From the NCBI GenBank assembly GCA_017465865.1, contig JAFTVF010000007.1, positions 44,134 through 108,133 of the forward strand: a stretch of DNA of 64,000 nt. Direction: 5' to 3'. The notes beneath the pieces are model-generated. The model was not told the origin of the DNA. It saw only the letters and a list, made by a program, of their open reading frames with translations, and did not search any database. The stretch's first letter is position 1; each line of letters starts with the position of its first letter. This stretch comes from Clostridia bacterium. GTDB lineage: Bacteria > Bacillota > Clostridia > Christensenellales > Borkfalkiaceae. The position numbers and the translations under genes were made by a program. Shown here piece after piece: positions 36,776 through 45,011 of this stretch.

Positions 36776-39700
36776 TTACACAGCCGTATTCGGCTTTGCA
36801 TACAGGGTTATATTTTCCGTGATCGGCGTATTTTCAAAATCAAACGGCGTTCCGTCTTGCAAGCACCAAACGTATTCCGTTGCCGTGCCGTCTTCGTACG
36901 GTGCAGGCTCGATCGCATAACGGTCTTTCGCTACGACCTGTACGTTGCCGTAAGGGTTGCCGTCCGCGCCGATAAATTCGACCACGAACATATCGATCAA
37001 GGGTTCGTATTCCGCATACAGATAAGTATCTTCGGTAATCGCCGTCGAGAAATCAAACGCATTGTCTACGCCGTTTACGTGCCAATACTCGAAGATATAT
37101 CCCGCCTTGCTCGGCGTGTTGGGGATATTCACCGTCGCGCCGTATTCCACCGTTACCGTCGTAAACGTATCCGTATCGGTGTAGAAGTAAACCGTTCTCG
37201 TTTCGTTTACGTATACCGCGTAGAAATCGGTAGCTTTCGTGATACGGAGATTGTCGATATCCTTATCCCAACCGCTGAATTCTTTGTTTGCCACGGGTGG
37301 CGCGGTAGGCTCGACGTCCGCCGCCGTTTGGTTATAGTTTACGTACTGCGTTTCCCCGATCTGTTCGCCCTCTGCGTCGAAGAAGCGTACCGCGTAGCTG
37401 TTAATATCGTACTCAGCCGTAACTTCAAGATCAGAAGTGATATTGTCGAACGCCTTATCCCAGCCGATAAAGGTATACCCCTCTTTCACGGGCGCGCTCG
37501 GCTCGATCGCCGCGTTGCCCTCTACGACCGTCTGCTGGCTGATTAACCTTTTGTCTTCATCTTCGTGCGGTTGCAAGAATTTTACGGTGTATGTCTTAAC
37601 CTTGATCAGCTCGAACTTCGCGAAAATTTCAGTATCCTCGGTAATCGGGGTATTGAAATTATACGCATTTTCGAAATCCGTATCCGCATACCAGCCCATA
37701 AAGCTGTGTCCTGCCTTGCTCGGCGTTGCGGGTACGGGCACGACGGCGTTGTAGTCCACTACCTGACTGCTCAGCTCGTTCCCGTCCGGTCCTGGTTCTT
37801 TGAATACGACCGTAAAGGTATAAATCTCGTATTGCGCTACCACGGTCAGGTCTTCTTTCACGTTCGCAAACGCACAGCTCCAACCGATAAACTCATAGCC
37901 CGCACGGCTCGGCGTATTCGGTGCGATCGCCGCGGCGTTATAGTTCACCGTCTGTTCTGCTTTCAGGATCGTGCCGTCGTGATCCTTGAACGTTACCTTG
38001 AACGTTTTCACGGTATATTCCGCGTATACGGCGGTGTCTGCCGTAATACAATCGAAGTCTACGCTCCAACCCGCGAAATCGTAGCCCTCTTTTTCAGGGT
38101 CGGCAGGCGCGGTTGCCGCGCTGTCTTTTTCGACGGTCTGCGTATCCCAAACCACGCCTTGGTCTTTGTAGAACGTTACGGTAAACGTTTCCGCAGGTTT
38201 TGCCATCCATACCGCCAATACGTCGATCGCTTCCGTGATCTGCGTATTGAAATCGAATTCCGCTTCCGCGTTATCGAAATACACCCATTTTACGAACAGC
38301 TCGTCGTCGCTCGTAGGCGTAGTCGGACGGCTCGCTTTTTTGCCGTATTCGATCTCGTACGAAACGTACGGATCGCGGTCCTGCGCGTTCAGATAGAAGT
38401 TCACCGCAAAGGTCTGTATCTCGTAGGACGCGTGGATCGTCATATCGCCGTACACTTTGACCTCGTCCGTCAAAGGCAATTCGTTTTGTTCGTCGTCGTA
38501 GTATACCCAGCCCGTGAAATTATAACCCGTTTTCGAGGGGTTGGCAGGGCGCATGATAATACTTTCGCCCTCTACGATCTTCTGCACGCCGCCGATCGCA
38601 CTGCCGTCGTCGTTGACGAATACGACGTCGTGGGTAACGATCAACGCTTCCCAACACGCGTACAGCGTGATATTCTCCGTTACTTTGTGGTTCTCGTCGT
38701 AAACGGTGTTAAACGACGGGGACGTGAACCAACCCAAGAAGTTATAATTGTCTTTTGCGATCTCGTAAAGATCCACTTTCGTGTTGTAATCCACCGTTTC
38801 GGTATGTACTCGGTCGTAGCCGTCGTTGAAATATACGTACCGCTTTTCAGGCACGAATTTCGCCGTTACCGAATAGTCTGTCGCAGGCATTGCAAACGTA
38901 TACGCGGTAGCCGTTTCCACCGCCGTAACGCCTCCGTCCTCGTACCAACCTACAAAATCGTACCCGACTTTCTCCGAAGCCGTCAGCGTTACCTGCGTTT
39001 GATACCCCACCGTGCTACCGCTCGCCGTCGCAGAGGAGATTTCGCCCCGCTCCGCATAGTCTACGGCATAGCTCAGCGTATACGCCGTCTCCGTAAATTT
39101 CGCCGTCAGCGAATAGGCTTTCGCGGGCATGGCAAACGCATAGCTCGCCGCTTGGCTCACGGGCAAGTTATTACCGTCCTCGTACCAACCGACGAATTGA
39201 TACCCCGCATTCGCCGTCGCCGTCAAAGTTATTTGCGTTTTATAAGGCACGCTTGCGCCGCTTTCCACCGCGTTCTCGCCCTCGCTTTCTACACTGCCTT
39301 TCTCCGCGTTCTCCGTCGCATACGCAAGCGTATAGAACTTTTCGGTAAACTTCGCCGTCAGCGAATAGTCTTTCGCGGGCATAGCGAACGAATAAGTCGC
39401 CGTCGTCGCAACGAGCGTTTCCCCGTTTTCATACCAGCCGAGGAATTCGTAACCCGTGTTTGCGGTTGTCGTCAGCGTTACCTGCGTTTGATAGGGCACA
39501 GCCGCGCCGCTCGACAAAGTACTCTCCGCCGAAATCGTACCCTTTTGCGTATTCTCCGAAGCAAAAGACAGGGTATACCCGCTCAGCGTGAACTTTGCCT
39601 GATAATTACAATCGGAATTAAGCGTAAAGGTATACGCCGTTTCCGCCGAGGCTTTTTGCCCCGCCGCGTACCAACCGTCAAAGGCGTAGCCCTCGCTCGG

Positions 39701-39967
39701 CGTGGCGGTAAGGACGATCTCCGTCCCCGCGTCTAATTTCGTACCGCTTTGTATCTCCGTTCCCGCTTTCGTTTTTGCGGAAACCGTGCCGTGTTCCGTA
39801 TTCTCCGAAGAAAACGCGAGCGTATATTGCGCGGATTGCTCGCCGCTGGTCTGAGGCGACGGGGAGGAGGACTGCGATTGCGCCGCTTCCCCTCCGCAAG
39901 CAACCGAGAATATCGCCGTGCAAACACAAAGCATCATCGTCAGAAAAATTGCTTTTACTTTCTTCAC
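36776..39967 (-). CDS. surface lipoprotein with B-repeats
   Basis: 1063 residues starting at GTG (AGGAGAT upstream). Lipobox SVAC gives a lipidated Cys at position 24, followed by a Ser/Gln-rich linker (to about 47). Four divergent B-repeats with GYxFxGWYE (about 48-375) and nine InlB-type repeats (to about 1050) follow, including GYDFAGW and GYTFIGW. No enzyme domain. It is probably an anchored adhesin or spacer protein. It heads the surface operon and is driven by the promoter with a poly-G spacer, so its level may switch on and off. Confidence 0.85.
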   Translation of the reverse strand: MKKVKAIFLTMMLCVCTAIFSVACGGEAAQSQSSSPSPQTSGEQSAQYTLAFSSENTEHGTVSAKTKAGTEIQSGTKLDAGTEIVLTATPSEGYAFDGWYAAGQKASAETAYTFTLNSDCNYQAKFTLSGYTLSFASENTQKGTISAESTLSSGAAVPYQTQVTLTTTANTGYEFLGWYENGETLVATTATYSFAMPAKDYSLTAKFTEKFYTLAYATENAEKGSVESEGENAVESGASVPYKTQITLTATANAGYQFVGWYEDGNNLPVSQAASYAFAMPAKAYSLTAKFTETAYTLSYAVDYAERGEISSATASGSTVGYQTQVTLTASEKVGYDFVGWYEDGGVTAVETATAYTFAMPATDYSVTAKFVPEKRYVYFNDGYDRVHTETVDYNTKVDLYEIAKDNYNFLGWFTSPSFNTVYDENHKVTENITLYACWEALIVTHDVVFVNDDGSAIGGVQKIVEGESIIMRPANPSKTGYNFTGWVYYDDEQNELPLTDEVKVYGDMTIHASYEIQTFAVNFYLNAQDRDPYVSYEIEYGKKASRPTTPTSDDELFVKWVYFDNAEAEFDFNTQITEAIDVLAVWMAKPAETFTVTFYKDQGVVWDTQTVEKDSAATAPADPEKEGYDFAGWSVDFDCITADTAVYAEYTVKTFKVTFKDHDGTILKAEQTVNYNAAAIAPNTPSRAGYEFIGWSCAFANVKEDLTVVAQYEIYTFTVVFKEPGPDGNELSSQVVDYNAVVPVPATPSKAGHSFMGWYADTDFENAYNFNTPITEDTEIFAKFELIKVKTYTVKFLQPHEDEDKRLISQQTVVEGNAAIEPSAPVKEGYTFIGWDKAFDNITSDLEVTAEYDINSYAVRFFDAEGEQIGETQYVNYNQTAADVEPTAPPVANKEFSGWDKDIDNLRITKATDFYAVYVNETRTVYFYTDTDTFTTVTVEYGATVNIPNTPSKAGYIFEYWHVNGVDNAFDFSTAITEDTYLYAEYEPLIDMFVVEFIGADGNPYGNVQVVAKDRYAIEPAPYEDGTATEYVWCLQDGTPFDFENTPITENITLYAKPNTAV

Positions 39968-40068
39968 TTTTTATCTCCTATACCAACATATATTTTCCGA
40001 CTTTTTCCTTACGAAAAAAAATCGGCTTGTAAACTACAAAACGCAATAGGGTACATTTTGCTATTTCT

Positions 40069-40098
40069 ATTATACCCCCCCCCCTGAAATTTTGTCAA
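40069..40098 (-). promoter_or_regulatory. poly-G-spacer promoter of the surface operon
   Basis: On the minus strand TTGACA (40098-40093) and TATAAT (40074-40069), both perfect, are separated by 18 bp, of which the ten next to the -10 box (40084-40075) are all G. Gain or loss of one G moves the spacer to 19 or 17 bp. This is the classic layout of slipped-strand phase-variable promoters. Leader of about 95 nt to the GTG at 39967. Confidence 0.88.
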
Positions 40099-40180
40099 GC
40101 GTTTGAATGGCTGCTATGAAAAAAATAATTAAAATCACACATACGTTACGTCGTTTTTTGAAACAAATACTATATTATAT

Positions 40181-40273
40181 GTATGCCGAGATTTGAGACT
40201 TTCGCTCCGCTTAAAGAAAACGCAAGCGTTTTCCGTACCTGTGGCAGGAGTTCAAATCGACAGCTATACGCCA
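40181..40273 (+). other. degenerate tRNA-like copy facing tRNA-Ser
   Basis: 93 bases, the length of a tRNA-Ser. The ends can pair as an acceptor stem with one mismatch (GTATGCC with GCTATAC), then G and CCA follow. GTGGCA-GGAGTTCAAATC matches the variable-arm/T-arm region of the tRNA-Ser on the other strand almost base for base, and a GAAAACGC-AAG-GCGTTTTC-type hairpin sits where a long variable arm would be. The D-loop GG and a proper anticodon arm are missing and the T-stem does not pair, so it is not a working tRNA. Both run into the same terminator. Confidence 0.45.
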
Positions 40274-40278
40274 AAAAA

Positions 40279-40308
40279 GCGGACAGGCTTACACCTGTCC
40301 GCTTTTTT
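40279..40308. terminator. bidirectional terminator shared by tRNA-Ser and the tRNA-like copy
   Basis: A 9-bp perfect stem GCGGACAGG/CCTGTCCGC with a 6-base loop and six A before, six T after, so it works in both directions. The tRNA-Ser CCA end touches its T-run. Confidence 0.9.
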
Positions 40309-40398
40309 GGCGCAGAAGACGAGATTTGAACTCGTGCCACCATTACTGATGCTACTCCCTTAGCAGGGGAGCCCCTTGAGCCTCTTGGGTACTTCTGC
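40308..40398 (-). tRNA. tRNA-Ser (anticodon GCT)
   Basis: Acceptor GCAGAAG (40398-40392) pairs with CTTCTGC (40318-40312); discriminator G and an encoded CCA end at 40308. The anticodon stem CTCCC/GGGAG encloses CTGCTAA, giving GCT, which reads AGC and AGT serine codons. A long variable arm and T-loop TTCAAAT are typical of tRNA-Ser. Confidence 0.95.
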
Positions 40399-40434
40399 AT
40401 GGCTCAATATCGTTGCTTTTGTAAAAGCTATACT

Positions 40435-40463
40435 ACTATAACACATTTTTCTCGGCTTGTCAA
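40435..40463 (-). promoter_or_regulatory. tRNA-Ser promoter
   Basis: TTGACA (40463-40458), 17-bp spacer, TATAGT (40440-40435) on the minus strand, 37 bp before the tRNA 5' end. Confidence 0.8.
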
Positions 40464-40570
40464 AGATTTTTGCCGCGAAAAACAAAAAATCTTTCGAGAA
40501 TTTTCCCACCTTTCCATTCGTAAAAGAATAAATTCCAAAAAAATCCGAAGAAAAAATTATTAACAAACAC

Positions 40571-40600
40571 TTGACGAACGGCTGTTTTTTGGTTTATAAT
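40571..40600 (+). promoter_or_regulatory. nagB promoter
   Basis: TTGACG (40571-40576), 18-bp spacer, TATAAT (40595-40600), about 50 bp before the nagB ATG. No clear GntR/NagR operator was seen. Confidence 0.8.
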
Positions 40601-40651
40601 GAAAACGATTAAAATTTTATGCATATACTATTTGGAAAGGAGCAAAAAATT

Positions 40652-41374
40652 ATGAAAATCATTATCACCGAAAACTACGAAGAAATGAGCAAAAAAGCCG
40701 CTGAGATCATGATCGATATCGTCAAGAAAAACCCCAACGCAATCTTGGGTCTTGCAACGGGTTCTAGCCCGATCGGTATGTATCAGAATATGGCTAAGGA
40801 CTGCAAAGACGGCAACACCTCTTATAAAAACGTATCCACCGTCAACCTCGACGAATACGTAGGTCTTACCGCCGACCACGACCAAAGCTATGCGTATTTC
40901 ATGCGTACCAACCTGTTCGATCATATCGATATCGACCAGAAAAACACCAACCTGCCTTGCGGCAGTGCGCCCGATGCCCAGAAAGAATGCGACCGTTATA
41001 ACGCGCTACTTGAAACGATGAAACAGGACGTGCAGGTATTGGGGCTTGGCTCGAACGGGCATATCGGCTTTAACGAGCCGGGTACTCCCCTCGATTCCGT
41101 AACCCATCTCGTAAACCTGACCGAAAACACGATCAAAGACAATTCTCGTCTGTTCAACTCGATCGACGAAGTGCCCCGTCAGGCGCTTTCGATGGGTATT
41201 AAAAATATTATGCAGGCGAAATCCATTCTTATGGTCGTATCCGGCAAAAACAAAGCGGCGGCTGTCCGCGGTATGGTAAAGGGCGAGATCACTCCCGAGC
41301 TTCCCGCTTCCGTACTTCAACTTCACCCCTTTGTAACTATCGTGTGCGATAAGGACGCGGCAAGTCTGCTTTAA
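40652..41374 (+). CDS. nagB: glucosamine-6-phosphate deaminase
   Basis: 240 residues. GLATGSSPIGMY near 33 binds phosphate, LDEYVG near 66 holds the catalytic Asp and Glu, and GLGSNGHIGFNEPG near 125 carries the catalytic His. It turns glucosamine-6-phosphate into fructose-6-phosphate and ammonia, feeding amino-sugar breakdown into glycolysis. Start 40652 has GGAAAGGAG upstream. It stands alone here: no nagA or uptake genes adjoin. Own promoter and terminator. Confidence 0.95.
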   Translation: MKIIITENYEEMSKKAAEIMIDIVKKNPNAILGLATGSSPIGMYQNMAKDCKDGNTSYKNVSTVNLDEYVGLTADHDQSYAYFMRTNLFDHIDIDQKNTNLPCGSAPDAQKECDRYNALLETMKQDVQVLGLGSNGHIGFNEPGTPLDSVTHLVNLTENTIKDNSRLFNSIDEVPRQALSMGIKNIMQAKSILMVVSGKNKAAAVRGMVKGEITPELPASVLQLHPFVTIVCDKDAASLL

Positions 41375-41390
41375 TAAATCTAATCTCTTT

Positions 41391-41417
41391 GCTCCCTTGA
41401 AAAAAGGGAGCTTTTTT
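41391..41417 (+). terminator. nagB terminator
   Basis: 8-bp stem GCTCCCTT/AAGGGAGC, 5-base loop, then TTTTTT, 17 bp past the nagB stop. Confidence 0.9.
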
Positions 41418-41486
41418 ATTACAATATATATATAAGTGAAAATCTCATGAAAACGTAAAATATCCGTCCAAGTCTTGATAAAATAC

Positions 41487-41515
41487 TTGATTTTTCGACC
41501 GCGTTATGATAGAAT
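41487..41515 (+). promoter_or_regulatory. promoter of the lipoprotein cluster
   Basis: TTGATT (41487-41492), 17-bp spacer, TAGAAT (41510-41515), about 100 bp before the first lipoprotein gene. The leader is AT-rich with no clear riboswitch. Confidence 0.6.
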
Positions 41516-41613
41516 AATTATAACTATACGATGGCGTATAGCGACTTTTTACGGAAAAATATATTTTATAGAAAGATAAATCGGAAAGATTTTCCCTTTC
41601 AAGGAGGCAAATT

Positions 41614-42015
41614 ATGAAACTCTTCAAAAAACTTGCAAGCCTTTGCCTTGCAATCGGTCTTACGCTCGGACTTGGCGCATTCGCGGCTTGCGATAAGGAC
41701 AGCTCGTCCAGCTCTTCTTCGTCTTCCAGCTCGTCCAGCTCTGCTCCCGCAGAAGCGAATAGCTATAAATTTACGGTTAAATACGCGGACGGTACGGCGG
41801 CAGTCGGTATGCAGGTACAGATCTGCAAAGGCACGGAAATTTGTCTTGCGCCCGTTGCCACGGATGCAAACGGCGTAGCGGAAGTTACGCCTGGTTCGTA
41901 CGGCGAATACGCGTATGAAATCCATATCCTTAACCTCCCCGACGGTTATACGTTCTCTCCCGCGACCACGCCCGCAACCTACGGCGAAGTAGTCGTTACG
42001 TTAACCGCAGAATAA
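41614..42015 (+). CDS. small lipoprotein with one Ig-like domain
   Basis: 133 residues. Lipobox AFAAC (Cys26), then an unbroken run of serines (about 30-43) and a single beta-sandwich domain (about 50-132). The domain pattern V-x-YADGTAAVGMQVQIC...TDANGVAEV...GEYAYEI...LPDGY is also found at residues 57-145 of the next protein, so the two share a prealbumin/Cna-B-like module. Two cysteines near 87 and 94 could form a disulfide. AAGGAGG precedes the ATG. Role unknown; probably a surface-exposed partner of the redox lipoprotein that follows. Confidence 0.75.
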   Translation: MKLFKKLASLCLAIGLTLGLGAFAACDKDSSSSSSSSSSSSSSAPAEANSYKFTVKYADGTAAVGMQVQICKGTEICLAPVATDANGVAEVTPGSYGEYAYEIHILNLPDGYTFSPATTPATYGEVVVTLTAE

Positions 42016-42040
42016 TCCAAACATTCGGAGGCAATCTCTA

Positions 42041-44989
42041 ATGAAAAAAATTAAAAAACTCGCGTTGCTCGTTTTATCCACGCTCTTTTGTTTCACCCTG
42101 AGCGCGGCGGTAGCGTGCGGCGACAATCAATCGTTCACTTCGGGCGATTCGTCAAGCAGTTCTTCCTCTTCTACCTCGGACGAGGAAGAATTTATCGACG
42201 AAAACGCCGAATACGTATACCGTGTGAGCGTAGAAAACGCAGGCGGTAATTTCGGGTTTTCGGGCGTTACCGTTACCTTAAAAGACGGTGATACCGTCGT
42301 TGCGGAAGAAACCACGAAACGCGTACAAAAGACGAACAGCGCGGGCGAGACCGTATACACGCAAAACGCCTACGCGATCTTTGGCAGCGAAGATATTACC
42401 GAGCTTGGCGAATACACCATCGAGGTCAGCGGTTATCCCGAGGGCTATCATTTGGAAAATAACACCACCACCCAAACGCTGGCGCGCGAGGGCTGGAACG
42501 GTATCGTTACGATTACCCCGTCGGGGATTTTATCGGGCAACGCGCCCAACGGCACGCTGTACGAGATCGGCGAGATCGTGCACGATTTTTCCGTTACCCT
42601 TCCCGACAACTCGACTTGGACCTTATCCGATCAGTTCAAGCCCGTAGAGGACGGTGGCGAGGGCAAAGACCTCGTTCTGCTCAACTTCTGGGCGACTTGG
42701 TGTAACCCTTGTAAAATGGAATTCCCCGCAATGAACAACGCGAGCATTTCCTATCAGGACAACGTTTCCGTGCTCGCCCTCAGCACCACCGACGGCAACG
42801 ATGCGGTGGCGGACTTTAAGCGCGAACAAAACCTTACCTTTACCATGGCGGGCGGTACGAATATTCCCGGTTTCTTCGGCGTTAGCGGTATCCCCCATTC
42901 GGTGATGATCGACCGCTACGGCGCGGTGGTATTCAACCACGTCGGCTCGATGACCGCGACCAACGATTTCACCTCCCGTTTCGATCTGTTCGTCGGCGAG
43001 GAGTACGTTCCCACCGTTATTTACGGCACGGGCGCATACGCGGTAGGCGGTGAAGAAGAAGACTCTAACGACCGTATCGAGCCGACCGTAGAAAACCCCG
43101 CGATCGAGGACGTGAAAAACGCGTTTGCGGGCGCAAGCTCCCCGTTCAATTTCCGTTGGGATGCGAACGACCCGTACGCTTGGCCTTGGCTGATCAGCGA
43201 CGACGGTGAATATATCTACGCTTCGAATGCGAATATTCATAACTCGTATTCGATCCTCTATACAAACTTCACGGCAAGCGAGGGCGACGTGATCTGCTTT
43301 GATTACAAGATCGGCTCGGAAGACGGTTCGGACGCGTTGTATTTAACGCTCGACGGCGTAGCTTCCACCATCGTCAACCTTTCGGGCAATCACAGCTCGG
43401 CATGGCAGACCTGTTATGCGTACGTATTCAAAGATTATGAAGCGGGCGAGCAAGAATTGGCGTTTACCTTCCTCAAAGACGGCGACACGACCGCTTACGA
43501 GGACGTGGTATACATTAAAAACCTGCGCATGGAGAACGTAGACAATATCAAAGACGATCCGAACGTCAACGCAAACATCTTCCGTTATGCGGCGACGAAC
43601 CCCAACGATCCCGCTTCGGAGGCGTATAAAACCAGTCAATTCGCAGAATATATCACTCCCGTTTACAACGAAGAAGACAGATATTACCACGTAGGCACGG
43701 CGGACGGCCCGATCCTGTTTGCGAACATGACCCTTACCTCGCAGTGGCATCACGAAACGAGCGCGTGGCTGCTCGCTTACGACGGCTATTGCTTCTACGA
43801 CGGTATGAACTATAAAAACGACTTTGAAAACTTTGCTTGGGAAGCGGTGAATACCTTGACCCTGAACGGTTACGCGCCCGTTACCGAGCGTTTGAGATAT
43901 ATTCTCGAACTGATGACGGAGAACGTAAACGCAGGCAAGGCATGGCGCTGGACGGACGGCGACGAAATCGTATACGGACCGAACCACGAAAACGAATGGT
44001 TAGAGCTTTGTATTTATTTCGAGCACTACGGCGCAACGCCGCAATACCCCGATCCTATGAAAGGTCTTACCTATAACGCGGCGATCGAAGTATTCGCGGG
44101 GCAAGACAACCTCGTCGAAGTACCCCGCCAGCTCAATCCCCGCGGGTTTAAGTATAAATTCACCGCGGACAGAAGCGGCGTTTACAAGGTCTACACGACG
44201 GGCAGCGCAGACCCCGTGCTGTTCTTGGCAAGGCATAACCTCGACACTTACGAAACGAATATTCTCGGTTCGTGGGATAATCGGATTATTGCCGAAGTCG
44301 ATCCCGAAACGGGCTTGGTAGACGGTAACCTCGAATTCTATTGGTATTTCGAAGAGGGCGAGACCTATTACTTCCTCTGCACCACCTATCTCGACCAAAC
44401 GGCAACTTACAACCTGCGCGTAGAATGGATAGACGAAACGTATACGTATCTCGAAAACGCGGCGACGGGCCCGTACAGCACGAACCTCATCACCAACAAG
44501 CTGTACCTGCCCAACGCGATCGCTTACGAATACGCAGACCCGACTAAGACCTATACCTACGCGGAAACGGGCTTGCAGGCGGCAGGCGACGGCTATTATC
44601 ACGCGAAGAACACGGACGGCACGCTCGGTTCGATTATTTATCTTGACGTAAAACGCCCCACCGCGTTTTTCCTCAGCGACGCGCTGTACGAAACGATTTT
44701 GAGGTTTTACGACGAGGATACGGGCGAATATACCGTTCCGCCCGAAAAACGCCCGTTCTATCTCGACGGCGTGGATTATACCGAACGTTTACACGTATAC
44801 TGTATCAACGCAATGCTGAAATCGGGCGATCTGAACGGCTTTATCGAAGTCGATCAGGAGCTTTTCGAAATCCTGCAAGGCATTACGAAATCCACCTATT
44901 ACGAGGGCATTGAAAACGACTGGCTGCGGCTTTGCTACTATTACAAGGTCCTCGGCAAAGACGCGCCGTCGGCAAACCCGAACGCGTAA
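42041..44989 (+). CDS. lipoprotein with thioredoxin domain and repeated novel domain
   Basis: 982 residues. Lipobox AVAC (Cys26), Ser-rich linker (27-45), Ig-like domain (57-145), then a TlpA/ResA-type thioredoxin domain (about 170-320) with redox pair C221-C224 in WCNPC and cis-Pro in SGIPHS near 285. After it come a carbohydrate-binding-like beta region (about 355-500) and two copies of an unrecognised domain (547-665 and 851-972), each with G/R-YYH at the start and NxWLxLCxYY at the end; a further beta domain (about 690-800) separates them. It would act outside the membrane, reducing or oxidising thiols. Six of its cysteines lie outside the active site. Confidence 0.85.
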   Translation: MKKIKKLALLVLSTLFCFTLSAAVACGDNQSFTSGDSSSSSSSSTSDEEEFIDENAEYVYRVSVENAGGNFGFSGVTVTLKDGDTVVAEETTKRVQKTNSAGETVYTQNAYAIFGSEDITELGEYTIEVSGYPEGYHLENNTTTQTLAREGWNGIVTITPSGILSGNAPNGTLYEIGEIVHDFSVTLPDNSTWTLSDQFKPVEDGGEGKDLVLLNFWATWCNPCKMEFPAMNNASISYQDNVSVLALSTTDGNDAVADFKREQNLTFTMAGGTNIPGFFGVSGIPHSVMIDRYGAVVFNHVGSMTATNDFTSRFDLFVGEEYVPTVIYGTGAYAVGGEEEDSNDRIEPTVENPAIEDVKNAFAGASSPFNFRWDANDPYAWPWLISDDGEYIYASNANIHNSYSILYTNFTASEGDVICFDYKIGSEDGSDALYLTLDGVASTIVNLSGNHSSAWQTCYAYVFKDYEAGEQELAFTFLKDGDTTAYEDVVYIKNLRMENVDNIKDDPNVNANIFRYAATNPNDPASEAYKTSQFAEYITPVYNEEDRYYHVGTADGPILFANMTLTSQWHHETSAWLLAYDGYCFYDGMNYKNDFENFAWEAVNTLTLNGYAPVTERLRYILELMTENVNAGKAWRWTDGDEIVYGPNHENEWLELCIYFEHYGATPQYPDPMKGLTYNAAIEVFAGQDNLVEVPRQLNPRGFKYKFTADRSGVYKVYTTGSADPVLFLARHNLDTYETNILGSWDNRIIAEVDPETGLVDGNLEFYWYFEEGETYYFLCTTYLDQTATYNLRVEWIDETYTYLENAATGPYSTNLITNKLYLPNAIAYEYADPTKTYTYAETGLQAAGDGYYHAKNTDGTLGSIIYLDVKRPTAFFLSDALYETILRFYDEDTGEYTVPPEKRPFYLDGVDYTERLHVYCINAMLKSGDLNGFIEVDQELFEILQGITKSTYYEGIENDWLRLCYYYKVLGKDAPSANPNA

Positions 44990-45011
44990 ATATCATATCA
45001 AGGAAAAAACT

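Noticed and set aside
40181-40273. Second working tRNA, including an amber or selenocysteine tRNA
   Set aside because: No D-loop GG, no anticodon arm with CTA or TCA, and an unpaired T-stem.
40170-40566. Short minus-strand open frames over the tRNA region
   Set aside because: They overlap the tRNA and its terminator and have no ribosome site.
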